Source: Cytophagales bacterium
GTDB lineage: Bacteria; Bacteroidota; Bacteroidia; Cytophagales; Thermoflexibacteraceae
Length of the DNA stretch: 64,000 nt
Assembly: GCA_004294445.1 (NCBI GenBank)
Contig: REAZ01000011.1
Coordinates: forward strand, 1 to 64,000
Direction: 5' to 3'
The notes below the pieces were generated by a model. It searched no databases, had not been told where the DNA came from, and was given only the letters and a program-made list of their open reading frames with translations. The translations under genes and the position numbers were made by a program. Positions 34,387 to 43,039 of this stretch are shown one piece after another (the first letter of the stretch is position 1; every line of letters begins with the position of its first letter).

Positions 34387-35715
34387 TTATGAGTTTGCTG
34401 TCAGAGATTCCAAATTTGGGATAATAATGGTAAAAGTTGTTCCTTTGCCTATTTCTGAATCTACTTCCAGCCTACCCTGTAGCTTTTCTATCACCTCTTT
34501 GACAATATAAAGCCCTAAGCCAGAGCCTGTTGTCTTTTCGGTAGCGCGGTAGAACATTTCAAAAATTCTCGGCAAATGCTCCTTGCTAATACCTATTCCA
34601 TTGTCTATAACTTTCAATATGGCTTCTTTTGGGGAAACTTTTACTTCTATTTTTACAAATGGATTTTTCTCGTAAGGATTTTGGTAACGGAAAGCATTGC
34701 TAATCAAATTATTGAGTGCGGTAACAAGGCGTAACTTGTCTGTAAAAAAAGCATTTTTTTGCTCTACATAGATAGCAGTCTGGATTTGAAGGCTTGCTTC
34801 GTATTGGGCATGAATAGAGAGAATATTTGCTAATTCTTGCTCAAAATCAATGGATTGTATCTGAACTTCTGAACGTTTATTGCGCGAATAACTCAGAATA
34901 TCAGCAATAAAACTATCCAATTTTTTGAGGCTTTTTTCTTGTAAGTTAAGGTACTGATGAATCTCTGTTACATCTTGCGTTCTTTTGCCCAAATAGACTA
35001 AGCCTAAAACAGAAGCAATAGGCGCACGCAAATCGTGCGAAACGCTATATACGAAGCGGTCTAACTCCGTATTGAGTTTTTGGAGTTCATCAAACTTTCC
35101 CTGTAGCTGCCTGTTCGACTTCTCCACTAAAACCATTTGTTTTGTAAATTTTTGAATATAAAAATAAGCGACAATAACGCTGCCGACTATGCCAAAATAG
35201 ACAATTATCCAACTTGTAACGCGCTGCTGCAAGGGAGAAATATTTGGTATCAGCAAAAGCGAAAAATCTGTAAAAATGAGAACAAGCAAGGACAAAACGA
35301 TGGCAAAAAGCAAAAAAAGTAAACTTCTCATTTCTGCCCTGCTAAAGTTAAGAATGGTAGCGAAAATGATGATGATGTAGGTAAAATGTGTGCTGCTCTC
35401 ATAGCCAAAAGAAGACGAAGCCAAAAATGTGTTTACAATGGCAACAGTAAAAAGAACAATTTTTGCCAAATGATGAAAGCCAAGTCGGTTAAAAAGAAAA
35501 ACGGATAGGTAGTTTGCTGCCAGAAAAACATTAAAAAATACTTGATAGAAGTTATGAAAATAGCTATAAATAACAAAAGTAGTAGAAAAGGTAATGGAGA
35601 AAGTAAGAAAAGTAGCCTGATTAATAAACTCAATATTTTTTACCAATTCCGTAGGATATTCTTTTTTTACGCCCTGTCGCCCGACCCATCGCCAAATAAG
35701 AAATAATGTATTCAT
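34387..35715 (-). CDS. Membrane sensor histidine kinase
   Basis: 442 aa with five to six membrane segments in the first 190 residues and no periplasmic domain. A coiled coil leads to HisKA with the phospho-acceptor in YSVSHDLRAPIASVLG (His near 226). The HATPase_c domain has NNLISNAFRYQNP (N box), VIDNGIGIS (G1), FEMFYRATEKTTGSGLGLYI (F and G2) and GTTF. No response regulator lies nearby, so it is an orphan kinase. It converges on the DprE1-like gene with a gap of 18 bp. Confidence 0.93.
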   Translation of the reverse strand: MNTLFLIWRWVGRQGVKKEYPTELVKNIEFINQATFLTFSITFSTTFVIYSYFHNFYQVFFNVFLAANYLSVFLFNRLGFHHLAKIVLFTVAIVNTFLASSSFGYESSTHFTYIIIIFATILNFSRAEMRSLLFLLFAIVLSLLVLIFTDFSLLLIPNISPLQQRVTSWIIVYFGIVGSVIVAYFYIQKFTKQMVLVEKSNRQLQGKFDELQKLNTELDRFVYSVSHDLRAPIASVLGLVYLGKRTQDVTEIHQYLNLQEKSLKKLDSFIADILSYSRNKRSEVQIQSIDFEQELANILSIHAQYEASLQIQTAIYVEQKNAFFTDKLRLVTALNNLISNAFRYQNPYEKNPFVKIEVKVSPKEAILKVIDNGIGISKEHLPRIFEMFYRATEKTTGSGLGLYIVKEVIEKLQGRLEVDSEIGKGTTFTIIIPNLESLTANS

Positions 35716-35900
35716 TTTTTGCTGTTTTGATTTTGTACCACCAATTTAAGTATTTCTATTGTAAAAGTACACTCAAAATTTTATACTTTTGTTGAATATT
35801 CTTTTTATACCATCAAACTTGTTCTATTTAAGGATAAAAATCAAAAATTACATCTTTTCATAGTTTCATTTCCATTAGCAAACTAAGCAAATTTCTTAAT

Positions 35901-37250
35901 ATGAAAATTATAAATCTACTCTTTGCTTTTGTTTTTCTGGCTTGCGCATGTGATAGCAACAAGCAAGAACAGTCTGAAAAGCAGCAAATAAATGCCAAAA
36001 TTACAGATGCCGCAGTTTTGCACCAAAGTATCAAAGCACTCAACGAGGTCATCATCAATGATATTTTTGTGCCACCCGTATCGAGCCGTATTTATGCCTA
36101 CACAGCCCTTGCCAGCTATGAGGCTTTGCATCATGAATATAATGATTATCAGTCTATTACATCTCAATTAAATGGCTTTGAACCAATGCCGCAACCCGAA
36201 GCAGGAAAAACCTATAGCTTTGCCGTTGCGAGTATCAAAGCATTTTTTACTGTGGGCAAAGGCTTAATTCATTCCCCCGCCGAATTGGAGGAGGCAGAAA
36301 ATAAACTTTTATCCACAGTAAAACCGCAGTTAAGCGAAGACGTTTTTCAGCGTTCTTTGGACTTTGGGATAGCCGTAGCGAACGTCATCAAAAAAAGAAT
36401 AAGCAAGGATAACTACAAGGAAACCAGAGGCATGGCTCGTTATACGCCCATAGCTGGGGAGGAACATTGGCAACCTACAGCCCCCGCATACATGGATGCT
36501 GTGGAGCCTTATTGGAACAAAATCACGCCTTTAGCCTTAGAAAATCCCGCCCAATTCAAGCCCGAAATTCCTTACAAATTTGACTTAGACAAAAACAGTC
36601 CTTTTTACAAAGAAACGCTGGAAGTCTATAATGTCATCAGAAATCTTACAGATGAGCAGAAGAAAATTGCTCTTTTTTGGGATAATAACCCCTTCGTTAT
36701 GGTCTATGAGGGGCATTTGGAATATGCCATCAAGAAAATATCTCCTGGGGGGCATTGGGTACAGATAGCAATGCTCGCCGCCGAGCATACAAAAGCCGAT
36801 TTGATAAAAGCATCGGAAAGTTATGCCTTGCTATCCGTAGGTTTATTAGACGGGTTTATTAGCTGCTGGGACGAAAAATACCGTAGTAACTACGTAAGAC
36901 CGCAAACAGTGATTGAAAAACACATAGACAATAAGTGGATTCCCTTTATCCAAACGCCTCCATTTCCCGAATATACGAGTGGGCATAGTGTAGTTTCTCA
37001 CGCCGCCGCCACTATTTTGACCGCACAATATGGAGAAAATTTTGCTTTCGTGGACTCTACCCAAATCGAATACGGGCTGCCGTCCCGCAAGTTCAAATCG
37101 TTCTTAGACGCATCAGCAGAGGCTTCCATCAGTAGATTGTACGGTGGCATACACTTCCGCAAGGCTCTTGACAACGGGTCAGCTCAAGGAATAAAAGTAG
37201 GAGATTGGGTGATAAAACGTATAAAAACACGAAAGGAACTTCCTATTTAA
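35901..37250 (+). CDS. Vanadium-dependent haloperoxidase/PAP2 superfamily lipoprotein
   Basis: 449 aa lipoprotein. The signal peptide ends in the lipobox LACAC (Cys near 19). The C-terminal half has the phosphate/vanadate site split over KYRSNYVRPQT, EYTSGHSVVSH and SRLYGGIHFRKALDNG, matching the K..RP, PSGH and SR...GVH...D pattern of vanadium haloperoxidases and related acid phosphatases. P in PSGH is replaced by T. In Bacteroidota such proteins are often annotated as phosphatases of unknown substrate. TACTTTTG at 35784-35791 with TTG 22 bp upstream is a fair promoter, leaving a leader of about 100 nt. Confidence 0.87.
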   Translation: MKIINLLFAFVFLACACDSNKQEQSEKQQINAKITDAAVLHQSIKALNEVIINDIFVPPVSSRIYAYTALASYEALHHEYNDYQSITSQLNGFEPMPQPEAGKTYSFAVASIKAFFTVGKGLIHSPAELEEAENKLLSTVKPQLSEDVFQRSLDFGIAVANVIKKRISKDNYKETRGMARYTPIAGEEHWQPTAPAYMDAVEPYWNKITPLALENPAQFKPEIPYKFDLDKNSPFYKETLEVYNVIRNLTDEQKKIALFWDNNPFVMVYEGHLEYAIKKISPGGHWVQIAMLAAEHTKADLIKASESYALLSVGLLDGFISCWDEKYRSNYVRPQTVIEKHIDNKWIPFIQTPPFPEYTSGHSVVSHAAATILTAQYGENFAFVDSTQIEYGLPSRKFKSFLDASAEASISRLYGGIHFRKALDNGSAQGIKVGDWVIKRIKTRKELPI

Positions 37251-37308
37251 ATGTATCTTTGCCTTTAGGAGAATATACTATTTTAGAAAACTTATTTAGC
37301 AGCAAAAA

Positions 37309-37752
37309 ATGGATAAAATTTCACGTTTTTTTCAAAAAATAGCTTCATTTTGTGCTTACCAAGAAAGATGCCTAAGCGAGGTGAAAGAAAAACTATACGA
37401 ATGGGAAGCAGAAAGCGAGGAAATAGAAGCCATCATTGAGAAACTTATTGATGAAAAGTACATAGATGAGGAGCGTTTTGCAAAGCTATACGTAGGGAGC
37501 AAGTTCAGAACCAAAAAGTGGGGAAAAGTAAAAATAAAGTATATGCTCAAACAGAAAAAAATCCCTGTCGCCCTGATTAGCAAAGGTTTGCAAGAAATAA
37601 ATCCTGATGCATATTATGAAACGCTTAAGGAATTGGCTTTGCAAAAAAAAGAGGCGATGAAAAATAATTTTGACAAAGCAAAACTATATAATCATCTCAT
37701 TTCCAAAGGGTACGAAAACGATTTAGTTAGGGAAGCAATCAATGAATGCTAA
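37309..37752 (+). CDS. recX: Regulatory protein RecX
   Basis: 147 aa. Three-helix repeats are typical of RecX: FCAYQERCLSEVKEKLYEW, LIDEKYIDEERFAKLYVGSK, then KIKYMLKQKKIPVALI and KLYNHLISKGYENDLVREAI. RecX binds RecA filaments and limits their extension. recA is not adjacent. TATCTTTG at 37254-37261 is a likely -7 box, giving a leader of about 40 nt. The ABC ATPase gene follows after 33 bp. Confidence 0.93.
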   Translation: MDKISRFFQKIASFCAYQERCLSEVKEKLYEWEAESEEIEAIIEKLIDEKYIDEERFAKLYVGSKFRTKKWGKVKIKYMLKQKKIPVALISKGLQEINPDAYYETLKELALQKKEAMKNNFDKAKLYNHLISKGYENDLVREAINEC

Positions 37753-37785
37753 CCGACCATTAAACAAAGAAAAACATAAAACTTA

Positions 37786-39132
37786 ATGAGTATGTCTATT
37801 CACACCAACAATCCGAAATCTCATTGGGCTATAGCCCACATAGACGACCTTCGCCATATTGCTACCGCTAATGACCTTAGCTTGGCTACACGCAGACTCA
37901 TGGATTTATTTGCAGACCTTTCTTTGGAAAAAATTGATAATCAGCAGCTTAAAAGCAGAGCTACTGCCCTCAGAGCAAATTTTAATCATTACGGCAGCAG
38001 CGAAGAAACAATGGCAGAAGCACAAAAAAGAGAACTTTGGCTGGAGTTTTTAGCACTTTTGGATGCCTTAGAAAGAGATATTTTGCAAGATACTAATACG
38101 GATAGAAAAGTAGGTACTTTCGAAGACGCACAAACGGTATTTTTGAAAGATAAATATCTGATTTTCAACCCAACATCAGGAGCTATTCAGAGCAAAGCAA
38201 CTATTTTTGAGGGCAAAGCCATGGTAAAAATATATCGCTCCGTAAACTTCAAACTTGGCAGTATTGATTTAGCACTTAACGCAGGCGAGATTACAGGCAT
38301 CGTAGGGGAAAATGGAAATGGAAAAACTACCCTGCTCAACATAGTAGCGGGGGAATTGAGCATCGATAGTGGCACTATTTTTTATCCCGCCGTAGAGGAT
38401 TTTTCCACAGAAAACACTCAAGCCAAAACAAAGAATTGGTATGCCATCAAACAGAGAATTGCCTTTATTCCGCAGCACTTAGAAAAATGGACTGGATTGC
38501 TCAAAGATAACCTGCACCTTGCCGCCGCTAATCATGGGCTTTTTGGACAAGAAAATGAGGAAGCCGTAGATTTTATTATTCATCGCTTGGGCTTAACCCG
38601 CTACAGGCAAGCAACTTGGAAAGACATATCAAGTGGTTACAAATTGCGTTTTGAGTTGGCAAGGGCATTGGTTTGGCGACCTCAACTCCTCATCTTGGAC
38701 GAGCCTCTGGCAAACTTAGACATCAACTCCAAGCTCATGTTTATGCAAGACCTTCGCTTGCTGTCCAATTCCATGCGTTATCCTATCTCTATCCTGATGA
38801 GTTCGCAGCAGCTCCACGAAATTGAAAATGTGGTAGATAACATTATTTTCTTGCAGGAAGGAAAGCCCATCTACAACGGAAAAGTAAGCGAATTTGGCAA
38901 GGACAGAATGACAAATGTTTTTGAACTTTCGGGGGACTTTTCTCGTATAGATTTGTATAATTGGCTTAGTGAATATCAAGCCATCAAAATAGAGGATACG
39001 GGGCAGTCTTTTATCATAGAAGTTCCCGTACATCTCACAGGTAATCAGTTGCTTCACTTGCTTTCAGGCAAACAAAAAATCGACTATTTCAGAGATATTA
39101 GCCAGTCGACACGGAAACTTTTTCAGAAATAG
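37786..39132 (+). CDS. ABC ATPase with unusual N-terminal helical domain
   Basis: 448 aa. The ABC domain (about 150-370) has Walker A GENGNGKTT, a degenerate signature SSGYKLR instead of LSGGQ, and Walker B LLILDEPLANLD. The switch position is SSQQLHE instead of the usual His-containing loop. The first 100 residues are not part of any standard ABC protein. They form a predicted helical bundle (HIDDLRHIATANDLSLATRR ... KSRATALRANFNHYGSSEE ... LEFLALLDALERDI). This is reminiscent of effector-associated or death-like adaptor domains seen in Bacteroidota, which is inference. The likely membrane partner is the gene at 40139-41494. Confidence 0.85.
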   Translation: MSMSIHTNNPKSHWAIAHIDDLRHIATANDLSLATRRLMDLFADLSLEKIDNQQLKSRATALRANFNHYGSSEETMAEAQKRELWLEFLALLDALERDILQDTNTDRKVGTFEDAQTVFLKDKYLIFNPTSGAIQSKATIFEGKAMVKIYRSVNFKLGSIDLALNAGEITGIVGENGNGKTTLLNIVAGELSIDSGTIFYPAVEDFSTENTQAKTKNWYAIKQRIAFIPQHLEKWTGLLKDNLHLAAANHGLFGQENEEAVDFIIHRLGLTRYRQATWKDISSGYKLRFELARALVWRPQLLILDEPLANLDINSKLMFMQDLRLLSNSMRYPISILMSSQQLHEIENVVDNIIFLQEGKPIYNGKVSEFGKDRMTNVFELSGDFSRIDLYNWLSEYQAIKIEDTGQSFIIEVPVHLTGNQLLHLLSGKQKIDYFRDISQSTRKLFQK

Positions 39133-39257
39133 AGAATCAATTTGAAAAAACTAATGTGCAGAAATTTCATCAATAGCTTAGATGTTTGAAAAAAATTCAA
39201 TCTAAAGGGGAAAATTGAAAAATAATAGAATAAATCAGAGCCAACTTGTTTTAATTA

Positions 39258-40124
39258 ATGAAATCTATTACTTCGTATTTATTATTTATTTGGTTTGCTT
39301 TTTACTCTTTTGCTGCAGTAGCGCAAGGCAAGTTTTATATTGAAGGCAGGATAATAATGTCTGGTAGAGATAGTAGATTTTTAGGGGTAACAGCTATAAA
39401 ATTAAAAAATGAAGAAAAACTATTTGAGATAAAAATTAAAGATAGCAATCTTTTTAAAATAGGGAACTTAAAAAAAGGACAATATACGATTAGCATTGAC
39501 AAGTTTGGCTACAATAAAGTTGACACCACTGTCTCTATTTTTGATTCATCTATTCAAAATTTTGAAATATTACTACGTGAAAAAAGATTTTCTATTGTAG
39601 GAAAAGTAATTGTAATATCAGGAATTGGCAAAGAAATATTAGATAACATATCTCTACGGGTTTATAACGAGTTTCAAACTTTTTGGGGAAGAACGGATAA
39701 AAATGGGTTGTTTGAGGTCAGCCATTTAAAAAAAGGTAAATACAAAATAAAAGTTGGTAGAGATGGCTATGCGAAGGTAGATACAAGTATTACTATTAGT
39801 GGCAATGATTCCACTAAACAGACTCTCAATATTACGATTCGTGAAAAGTGTGAAGTCAATCAATATCTTGCATTAAAAGATATCCAAGCGGGGACGATTA
39901 AACTTTTGATTTTTGGAGGCATAGCCCCGTCAGTAAATACAAAGTTTGATGTCAAATTTGAGAAAAAATATAATTTAAAATACCATGACTTTGGCTGTAT
40001 TCACGTTGGTTACGAATGTGTTAGAGATTACAACCAGACTATTTTTACTTATCTAGATAAAAAGTATGGTAAAAAGTGGCGAGTTGGTATCCGCAAAGAT
40101 GTTATTTCCTTGAAAAATCATTAA
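39258..40124 (+). CDS. Exported protein with two carboxypeptidase-regulatory-like repeats
   Basis: 288 aa with a signal peptide (about 1-22, ending VAQ). Two tandem beta-sandwich repeats (about 25-110 and 113-200) share the phrases LKKGQYTISIDKFGYNKVDT and LKKGKYKIKVGRDGYAKVDT, typical of CarboxypepD_reg-like folds. A separate C-terminal domain (about 215-288) reads KFEKKYNLKYHDFGCIHVGY, then FTYLDKKYGKKWRVGIRKDV. It has two Cys and resembles a small motif seen at the ends of other Bacteroidota exported proteins. It lies inside the ABC ATPase/membrane protein cluster. Function unknown. Confidence 0.75.
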   Translation: MKSITSYLLFIWFAFYSFAAVAQGKFYIEGRIIMSGRDSRFLGVTAIKLKNEEKLFEIKIKDSNLFKIGNLKKGQYTISIDKFGYNKVDTTVSIFDSSIQNFEILLREKRFSIVGKVIVISGIGKEILDNISLRVYNEFQTFWGRTDKNGLFEVSHLKKGKYKIKVGRDGYAKVDTSITISGNDSTKQTLNITIREKCEVNQYLALKDIQAGTIKLLIFGGIAPSVNTKFDVKFEKKYNLKYHDFGCIHVGYECVRDYNQTIFTYLDKKYGKKWRVGIRKDVISLKNH

Positions 40125-40138
40125 CCAAAATATACCTT

Positions 40139-41494
40139 ATGAAACTATTAAATTTGCTTACGCCCAAGTTTTTGAAAAATTTGGATGATTATTTTCTCCT
40201 CAATTACCGCCTTTTGTGGATTACAAAAGTGCATTATGTGCTTTATTACGGTGCTTTGGTGGCTTTGGGTAGCTCGGCTTTGGTTTGGGCGTATCCCTTG
40301 CACACCTATAGTAGCCTGCCCGAAACAGGTTTTGTGCTGTTCCTTGCTATTTTATTTTCCCTTCCTGCTGCCATTTTTTGGGTTTATAAGCAAGCCATCT
40401 ACAGCGTAGAAAAAAACTATGGAAGTTTGTTCCCGTTTATGGAGCAGTTGCGTTTTGGGGCGTACATTTTGTGTTTTACCGTTTTTCTTGGCTTGCCTAT
40501 TTATTTTACCTCTTTGGTAGAAAGCAAAATAATGAATTTGGAAAGCAGCGAACAACTTAGCAAAGATGCCTACGACCTCAATGCAGGCAATCCCTATTTC
40601 CCTTCCAATGACAACGGAGATGCTATTTGGGAAGAAGACAAAGAAGTAATTAGAAATTGGCACGACCAATATCAGTTTCCACAAATGTCGGACGGACGCA
40701 ATTACTATAACTTTATGCCTTTCTATGTCGATTATAGCTACAAAAGAGCAGAAAGCGGTGATGATGTACTTACTTTCAGAAATTTATTTTTGAACACCAA
40801 TACAGAGGAGAAGAAGCTACAGCTTATTGAAAATTTTATCACAGCCCATAACAAGTATAGCGCTGAGAAAATCACTATAAGTGCCAAAGAAGCATTGGCT
40901 GCCTATAAAGCACACCAAATTATTCTCTCTCGTTCAAATTATTATTCTTATAAGTATGAGATAAGTAGCAATATGTCGCTTATCTCCCGTACGCACTACT
41001 ATCCGTTTACCCGAACAAGTGATTTTTGGTTGGTGATTATTTGTTTTATCTTTGGTCTGTCCACCCTGCTTTCTGTTTTCCAGAATGTAAAATGGCAAGA
41101 TTTCGTCTTGGGGGCTATTAGTTTCGGTGCTATGGCTTTGGTATATGGTATTTCGGTATCGTTTGTAGAATCCGTTACCAATAGCAATGGCGTTATCTTT
41201 CTCACAGGGCTATCTTCTGCTTTTGTCTTTTTCTTGTTCAAGTCCTATCAGATAAACAGTTTGCAGGCTTTCTCTCGTCCCAAAATTTTTGCATTAATGT
41301 TTGCTAACGCGTTGAGTCCGTTTATTTTATTTATCTTTGGCTCTTTGCTCAATGTCTTGTTTGGCTTCTCTACCCACATTTCAGATAACAATTTGTGGAT
41401 GGGCTTTTTGGGGGGAATGTTTATACACGTACTTATTTTCATGCCTTTTTTCAGAAAAATGTACTTGAAAATGAAAGCATTACCAAGAGTATAA
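40139..41494 (+). CDS. Multi-pass membrane protein, probable ABC partner
   Basis: 451 aa from the ATG at 40139 (MKLLNLLTPKFLKN); the upstream frame belongs to the overlapping end of the previous gene. About eight membrane segments: three in residues 28-140, then a long polar loop (about 145-300, rich in Y/N/D, including SSEQLSKDAYDLNAGNPYFP), then five more. The layout of a large extracytoplasmic loop between membrane blocks suits an ABC permease such as the ABC-2 type. It shares a strand with the ABC ATPase two genes upstream. I recognise no family; transport substrate unknown. Confidence 0.7.
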   Translation: MKLLNLLTPKFLKNLDDYFLLNYRLLWITKVHYVLYYGALVALGSSALVWAYPLHTYSSLPETGFVLFLAILFSLPAAIFWVYKQAIYSVEKNYGSLFPFMEQLRFGAYILCFTVFLGLPIYFTSLVESKIMNLESSEQLSKDAYDLNAGNPYFPSNDNGDAIWEEDKEVIRNWHDQYQFPQMSDGRNYYNFMPFYVDYSYKRAESGDDVLTFRNLFLNTNTEEKKLQLIENFITAHNKYSAEKITISAKEALAAYKAHQIILSRSNYYSYKYEISSNMSLISRTHYYPFTRTSDFWLVIICFIFGLSTLLSVFQNVKWQDFVLGAISFGAMALVYGISVSFVESVTNSNGVIFLTGLSSAFVFFLFKSYQINSLQAFSRPKIFALMFANALSPFILFIFGSLLNVLFGFSTHISDNNLWMGFLGGMFIHVLIFMPFFRKMYLKMKALPRV

Positions 41495-41504
41495 TATTTT
41501 GAGT

Positions 41505-41544
41505 AGCAACGCTGATGAAGCCAATTTGCTTTGTCAGCGTTGCT
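41505..41544. terminator. Terminator-like hairpin between convergent genes
   Basis: Inverted repeat AGCAACGCTGA (41505-41515) and TCAGCGTTGCT (41534-41544), 11 bp with an 18-nt loop. It lies between the ends of the membrane protein and the protoporphyrinogen oxidase genes. It lacks a strong T run on either side. Confidence 0.5.
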
Positions 41545-41575
41545 TAATAGCCTATTGATGGGCTTGTTCTTATTT

Positions 41576-42868
41576 TTAAAAAATACGAGCCAAGTGAAGT
41601 GCCTTTCTGATACAATCTGCTACGGAAACACCATCTTTCCAGTTGGCACAAACAAAGATATTTTCTTTCTCTAAACCCTCTGCCTGCCGATACACTTCAT
41701 TGATAGTTAGGTCATATTGCGGAATAGCTTTTGCCCAATGATGTAGGTGTTGAAAAATGGGTTTCCCCTCTATTTGGTAGTTTCTGCACAGCTCTTGGTT
41801 GAGTTTTTCTAACAAAATTTCTTTGGGAAGTAACGCATTTTCAGCGTATTGCGAACCTCCTACAAAACTTGTGAGCAACACCTCGTCAGCAGGGCAGCGA
41901 TTGGGGAATACGCTACTCGTCCAGATACTTCCCGCCGAAAATTGCTTTTCTATTTTGGGGTGCAAGCCTCCAAAGCCGTTCAGATGATGCCCTACTTGTG
42001 ATTTTTTGAAAGCAGAATAAACAACAGTCATTGGGGGGTAATGCACCTTCTCCAAAGCGGTAGCAAAATGCGGAAATAGAGTTTGTAAAAGCTGTGCAGT
42101 AGCAAATGCTGGCGAAGTAATTACTAATTTATCACACTGATTATCACCTATTTGAAATAAATTATTAGGTAATTTTATTATTTTTTCTATCCTTTCTATT
42201 TTTCTTATGCTCCCCAACTGCACCAACGAAGCCAATCTGTCGGGCAAAGTCTGCATCCCATTTTGAAAATTGATAGATTTGCGGCGTTCTGCACCACTAT
42301 TTTTGATAAATCCTTTGAGAACCGAACCATAATTTTGCTCATATTCGGCTAAGACAGGGAAAGTTTTACCTACGAGCAATTCATCGGGATTTCCTGCATA
42401 AATTCCTGATATAAAAGGATTTAAGGTGTAATCTACTATTTCTTTAGAAAACCGTCTTTCAAAAAAAATACTAAGAGTTTCATTTGCCTTTGCCTTAGAT
42501 TTTACGTTTCTTTCTTTTAAAATAGCCAACTTTGTTTTCCACGAAAAAAAATTACTAAATATCAGTTTTGGAGGCGAGGAAGGTAGTATCTGATAGCGTC
42601 CATTTTTGAAAATATAGCGGTTTTTGCTCACAGAATTCGTATGCACTACCTCGCCCGCCAATCCTATCTCTTGGATAAAATCCAATATATTGCTATCGCA
42701 AAGTAGCGAATTTGCTCCGTACTCCAGTAGGTAATTCCCTATCTTTTCAGAATGTAAGTAGCCGCCGATACGGTCAGTAGTTTCTAAGATAAAAAACGGG
42801 ATATTTCGCTTTTTTAGCGAATATGCGAGTGTTAGCCCCGAAATTCCCGCACCAATAATGCCTATCAT
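41576..42868 (-). CDS. hemG: Protoporphyrinogen oxidase (HemY/PPOX type)
   Basis: 430 aa FAD-dependent amine-oxidase-fold enzyme. It oxidises protoporphyrinogen IX (or coproporphyrinogen III) late in heme synthesis. The Rossmann FAD site is IGIIGAGISGLTLAYSLKKR at the N-terminus, followed by ETTDRIGGYLHSEKIGNYLLEYGANSL. The C-terminal FAD contact is FVCANWKDGVSVADCIRKAL. PPOX signatures are LNPFISGIYAGNPDELLV and GFGGLHP. The length is near the bacterial HemY norm of about 450-470. No other heme genes are nearby. Whether it uses copro- or protoporphyrinogen cannot be told from sequence by eye. Confidence 0.9.
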   Translation of the reverse strand: MIGIIGAGISGLTLAYSLKKRNIPFFILETTDRIGGYLHSEKIGNYLLEYGANSLLCDSNILDFIQEIGLAGEVVHTNSVSKNRYIFKNGRYQILPSSPPKLIFSNFFSWKTKLAILKERNVKSKAKANETLSIFFERRFSKEIVDYTLNPFISGIYAGNPDELLVGKTFPVLAEYEQNYGSVLKGFIKNSGAERRKSINFQNGMQTLPDRLASLVQLGSIRKIERIEKIIKLPNNLFQIGDNQCDKLVITSPAFATAQLLQTLFPHFATALEKVHYPPMTVVYSAFKKSQVGHHLNGFGGLHPKIEKQFSAGSIWTSSVFPNRCPADEVLLTSFVGGSQYAENALLPKEILLEKLNQELCRNYQIEGKPIFQHLHHWAKAIPQYDLTINEVYRQAEGLEKENIFVCANWKDGVSVADCIRKALHLARIF

Positions 42869-42909
42869 TTGCTTTTTTTTGTAAAATTACAATCCTTTAT
42901 GTTGCGAAT

Positions 42910-42940
42910 TTGTATAGTATAAGAATTTTTATTAGTTTTG
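42910..42940 (+). promoter_or_regulatory. Promoter of the exported caspase-like gene
   Basis: TTG at 42910-42912, 20-bp spacer, TAGTTTTG at 42933-42940. This is a good Bacteroidota match, giving a leader of about 90 nt before the ATG at 43040. Confidence 0.6.
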
Positions 42941-43039
42941 AGTAAAATGAGAATATTTTATTGGAATAATGATTGATGTAAGTAGAATGGCTTATATTTA
43001 TTTTTTGCAATTAAAATTAAACGTATTTACTATAAAAAT

